The position numbers and the translations under genes were made by a program. From FEN-1297 sp963834015 (GTDB lineage Bacteria; Bacteroidota; Ignavibacteria; Ignavibacteriales; Ignavibacteriaceae), in contig CAWIAG010000003.1 of the NCBI GenBank assembly GCA_963834015.1, positions 806,001 through 870,000 on the forward strand: a stretch of DNA of 64,000 nt. Direction: 5' to 3'. Positions 61,763 to 64,000 of this stretch are shown piece by piece; position 1 is the stretch's first letter; each line of letters begins with the position of its first letter. The notes under the pieces were generated by a model. The model ran no database searches and was not told the DNA's origin. It saw only the letters and a list, made by a program, of their open reading frames with translations.

Positions 61763-63322
61763 ATGCTTCATAATTCAAAATTTTTTTATAATTTTAAGAA
61801 TATGATTATAAGTAAAATTTTAACAGGTAAATTATCTATACCACATATGTGCAGCAAGCTTATAATTCATCCATATCCGGGAAAAACATTTTTTAGATTA
61901 TGTACACTTTTGTTTACTATTACCAGCACATTCTTAAACGCTCAAACATTACAACAAAAACTTGATAAATACCTTGAGGAATATCATTCTCAGAAGTATG
62001 TTGCTTCCATTTCTGCAGGTGTACTCAAAAAAAATAAGATCATCTGGCTTGGATCCGACGGTTATTCCGATATAGGCCATCATATTAAAGCTAATTCAAA
62101 AACGTTATATCGGATTGCATCAATATCAAAAGTTATAACTGCTGTTGCAGTTATGCAGCTTGCAGAACAAAAAAAAATTGATCTTGATGCAGATGCTTTA
62201 AAGTATATCCCCTACTTTCCAGCTAAAAAATGGAAATTTACAGTTAGGCAAATTCTTCAACATATTGCGGGTTTAAGGAATTATAAAAGTGGTGAGTTCA
62301 ACAATACTGTCTCATATTCAACTACGGAGGAGTCCGTTGATGTTATAAGTAAAGATCCCCTAGAATACAAACCGGGAACTAAATTCTTATATACTACATT
62401 GGGTTATAATCTGCTTGCAGCAGTAATTGAAACTGTAAGCAGAATGAAATTTACTGATTATCTTCGAAAATATATTTTTCAACCGTCAGACATGAGATCT
62501 ACCTTCCCTGAATACGGTAACAAAGTAAATGATAATATGGCACTGGGATATAACAAAAATAATTACAGAATACTTCAAAACGCACCACAATCCGATGTCA
62601 GTATAAAAATTGCTGGCGGCGGTTTAATATCAACACCTGAAGATTTATTGAAGTTTTCAAATTGTCTTCTTGAAGGTAAATTAGTAAAGCGATCTACTCT
62701 GGATTCTATGCTTGTACCAACTAAACTGCCTGATGGTACAATCCTTGACAGCGGCTTGGGATTTGAAATTAAAAAGGATGCTAATGGAAAGCAATTTTTT
62801 GGACACTATGGACACGGTACCGGATTTATGACTCTTCTCGCAATCTACCCTAAAGATTCTTTAGCCGCAGTTGACCTCATAAATACCGAAGATAGAAATA
62901 TTGATAGCCCCGCAGAAAATCTAGCCTCAATCGCTTTAGGGAAACCGTTCTTTGAACCTAAAAAATCTTTAGCGGATAAAATGATGGAAATCACTTTATA
63001 CAAAGGTCTTGATGCTGCAATAAAGTATCTGAACGTTATTAAAAAAGATTCTGTTGAACAATACAATTTAACTTCAGATGAGTATAATTCATTTGGATAT
63101 GATTTATTAAGAATACAGCACAGCAGTGATGCAATAAGATGGTTCCAACTTTTTGAGAATATATTTCCTTCAAATATTTCCGCTTTAATAGGTACAGGCG
63201 ATTCATACTACAATAATGGCAATAGAGGTTATGCAATGAAATACTACCGAAAAGCTCTTCGCTTAGACTCTTCCAACAACTATTCCATCAGAATGATTAA
63301 AAAACTGGAGAAGGAGGAATAA
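61763..63322 (+). CDS. Secreted serine hydrolase of the class C beta-lactamase/esterase fold with C-terminal TPR-like tail
   Basis: This is a 519-residue protein. A signal-type segment (LCTLLFTITSTFLNAQ) lies at about 50-66. Because it is far from the first ATG, an internal start such as the ATG at 61802 is also possible. The beta-lactamase-like domain has SISK (SxxK, about 113-116), the YTTLGYNLL tyrosine motif (about 212) and HYGHGTGF near 350. Residues about 430-515 look like one or two TPR units (FENIFPSNISALIGTGDSYYNNGNRGYAMKYYRKALRLD). The family includes D-Ala-D-Ala peptidases, esterases and amidases, so the substrate is unknown. It is not co-transcribed with clpP. Confidence 0.88.
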   Translation: MLHNSKFFYNFKNMIISKILTGKLSIPHMCSKLIIHPYPGKTFFRLCTLLFTITSTFLNAQTLQQKLDKYLEEYHSQKYVASISAGVLKKNKIIWLGSDGYSDIGHHIKANSKTLYRIASISKVITAVAVMQLAEQKKIDLDADALKYIPYFPAKKWKFTVRQILQHIAGLRNYKSGEFNNTVSYSTTEESVDVISKDPLEYKPGTKFLYTTLGYNLLAAVIETVSRMKFTDYLRKYIFQPSDMRSTFPEYGNKVNDNMALGYNKNNYRILQNAPQSDVSIKIAGGGLISTPEDLLKFSNCLLEGKLVKRSTLDSMLVPTKLPDGTILDSGLGFEIKKDANGKQFFGHYGHGTGFMTLLAIYPKDSLAAVDLINTEDRNIDSPAENLASIALGKPFFEPKKSLADKMMEITLYKGLDAAIKYLNVIKKDSVEQYNLTSDEYNSFGYDLLRIQHSSDAIRWFQLFENIFPSNISALIGTGDSYYNNGNRGYAMKYYRKALRLDSSNNYSIRMIKKLEKEE

Positions 63323-63550
63323 TAATTTATTCCTTAATTGATATACTCAGTCAGGGAAACAAATCTAATTTAAATTATGCCATTATGATATGGACAACTC
63401 AATTATTTAGAATTTGATTGATAACACAATAATTTTATTGATTTTTCAATTTCTTCTTATATATTTCCATAAGGTTAAAGGTCTAAAAATTAGTCCTATG
63501 TAGTATAATATCTATATGGGGTAAAAATTACTTTTAAGAAAAAATTTATC

Positions 63551-64000
63551 ATGAATGGAATACGATTTACAGAGTACGTTCCTAACATAAATACCGGGGC
63601 CGGTTTTTCCAACTTACTAAAAATATTCATGCATCTACTAACTATCACTTCAGGAGATATTGCTGAAGCTTTTAACTGGATGAACCAGATGGATAAGAAG
63701 TACGACCTGACTAATCAGCAATATGGAATGGGTGATTTTATTCAGGAACTAAAGGATAAAAATTATATCGAAGAAAACGAAAATGGGTCAATTCTTACTT
63801 TGACTTCTAAAGGAGAACAATCAATTAGAAGGCAGTCACTTGAAGAAATTTTCGGTAAATTAAAAAAATCTTCTCGCGGCAATCATATTACTTCATATAG
63901 CGGTCTTGGAGATGAAGCAACATCAGATAGAAGAGAATATTATTTTGGTGATTCTGTTGAACAGATTGATATTACCGGTTCAATAAAAAATGCACAGGTA
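63551..64000 (+). CDS. VWA-domain-type protein, 3' end outside the window
   Basis: The frame from the ATG at 63551 is open to the window end (150 codons). The N-terminal part (MNGIRFTEYVPN), QQYGMGDFIQELKDKNYIEENENG, SLEEIFGKLKKSSRGNHITSYSG and YYFGDSVEQIDITGSIKNAQ resemble the leader part of VWA-containing proteins that work with MoxR-type AAA ATPases. The VWA fold itself would lie beyond the window, so the call rests on the N-terminal region. The ATG has no strong Shine-Dalgarno sequence; the 228-base gap ahead is AT-rich. Confidence 0.7.
   Translation, partial: MNGIRFTEYVPNINTGAGFSNLLKIFMHLLTITSGDIAEAFNWMNQMDKKYDLTNQQYGMGDFIQELKDKNYIEENENGSILTLTSKGEQSIRRQSLEEIFGKLKKSSRGNHITSYSGLGDEATSDRREYYFGDSVEQIDITGSIKNAQV

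Noticed and set aside
1..64000. CRISPR array, prophage, integrative element or intact IS
   Set aside because: No regular direct repeats, phage structural genes, integrase or transposase seen on either strand; the MITE-like and REP-like repeats are the only mobile traces.

Overview
The window is about 64 kb of AT-rich bacterial chromosome from a Gram-negative organism. It carries a TonB-dependent receptor, TolC, a porin and other outer-membrane proteins. The family mix points to the Bacteroidota/Chlorobiota/Ignavibacteriota group, and I favour an Ignavibacteria-like, non-photosynthetic member. The evidence is AT-rich coding with several TTG starts backed by Shine-Dalgarno sites, large Gln-leading OM proteins (...FAQ signal ends), pyruvoyl arginine decarboxylase, an erythrin-VIT protein and a Ycf48-repeat kinase. 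The phylum is inferred from family content, not from rRNA, which is absent. I see no prophage, CRISPR array or intact transposase.

Layout. 1-9 kb: end of a PAS histidine kinase (cut by the window edge), an iron transporter (erythrin-VIT), a metallopeptidase gene broken by one stop codon, an MFS exporter, a DinB-fold protein, an AraC regulator, a secreted beta-propeller and a PIN-domain remnant. 9-12.4 kb: smpB, tyrS, pyruvoyl arginine decarboxylase and terC on the plus strand. 12.3-17.1 kb: a minus-strand thiamine salvage operon (TonB receptor, thiamine pyrophosphokinase, sodium symporter) behind a TPP riboswitch with an intrinsic terminator. 17.1-31 kb (minus): a seven-LysM lytic transglycosylase, an acyl-CoA carboxyltransferase, an ABC pair whose ATPase has lost most of its catalytic motifs, a homologue of cyanobacterial fluorescence recovery protein, an MBL hydrolase, aroC, htrA, recO, a frameshifted mtnA, a PfkB kinase and a Nudix hydrolase. 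31-42 kb: a 1155-residue OM protein and a six-gene TolC/MacA/MacB operon with three successive permeases. 42-50 kb: tRNA nucleotidyltransferase, a membrane metallopeptidase, murA and a PP2C/Ser-Thr kinase pair. 50.6-53 kb: a radical SAM protein, a membrane protein and a MITE-like element. 53-59 kb (minus): a sulfate uptake operon (Sbp, CysT, CysW, CysA, porin) preceded by a Cys-ending mini-ORF, tRNA-Cys, an intrinsic terminator and a second mini-ORF with a run of four Cys codons. 59.6-64 kb (plus): tRNA-Leu, tig, clpP, a serine hydrolase and the start of a VWA-type gene.

Main biological points. (1) The tRNA-Cys/sulfate region looks like a two-leader, cysteine-responsive attenuation system that couples tRNA-Cys supply to sulfate import. 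This is the best candidate for something undescribed. (2) The thiamine operon pairs an outer-membrane receptor with an SSS symporter in place of the usual inner-membrane partner and carries its own kinase, under a transcription-terminating TPP riboswitch. (3) A fluorescence-recovery-protein homologue lies next to a pseudo-ATPase ABC pair in a region with no photosynthesis genes. (4) Two otherwise well-preserved genes are interrupted, one by a single TAA and one at an A8 tract, so either sequence error or recoding/slippage is possible.
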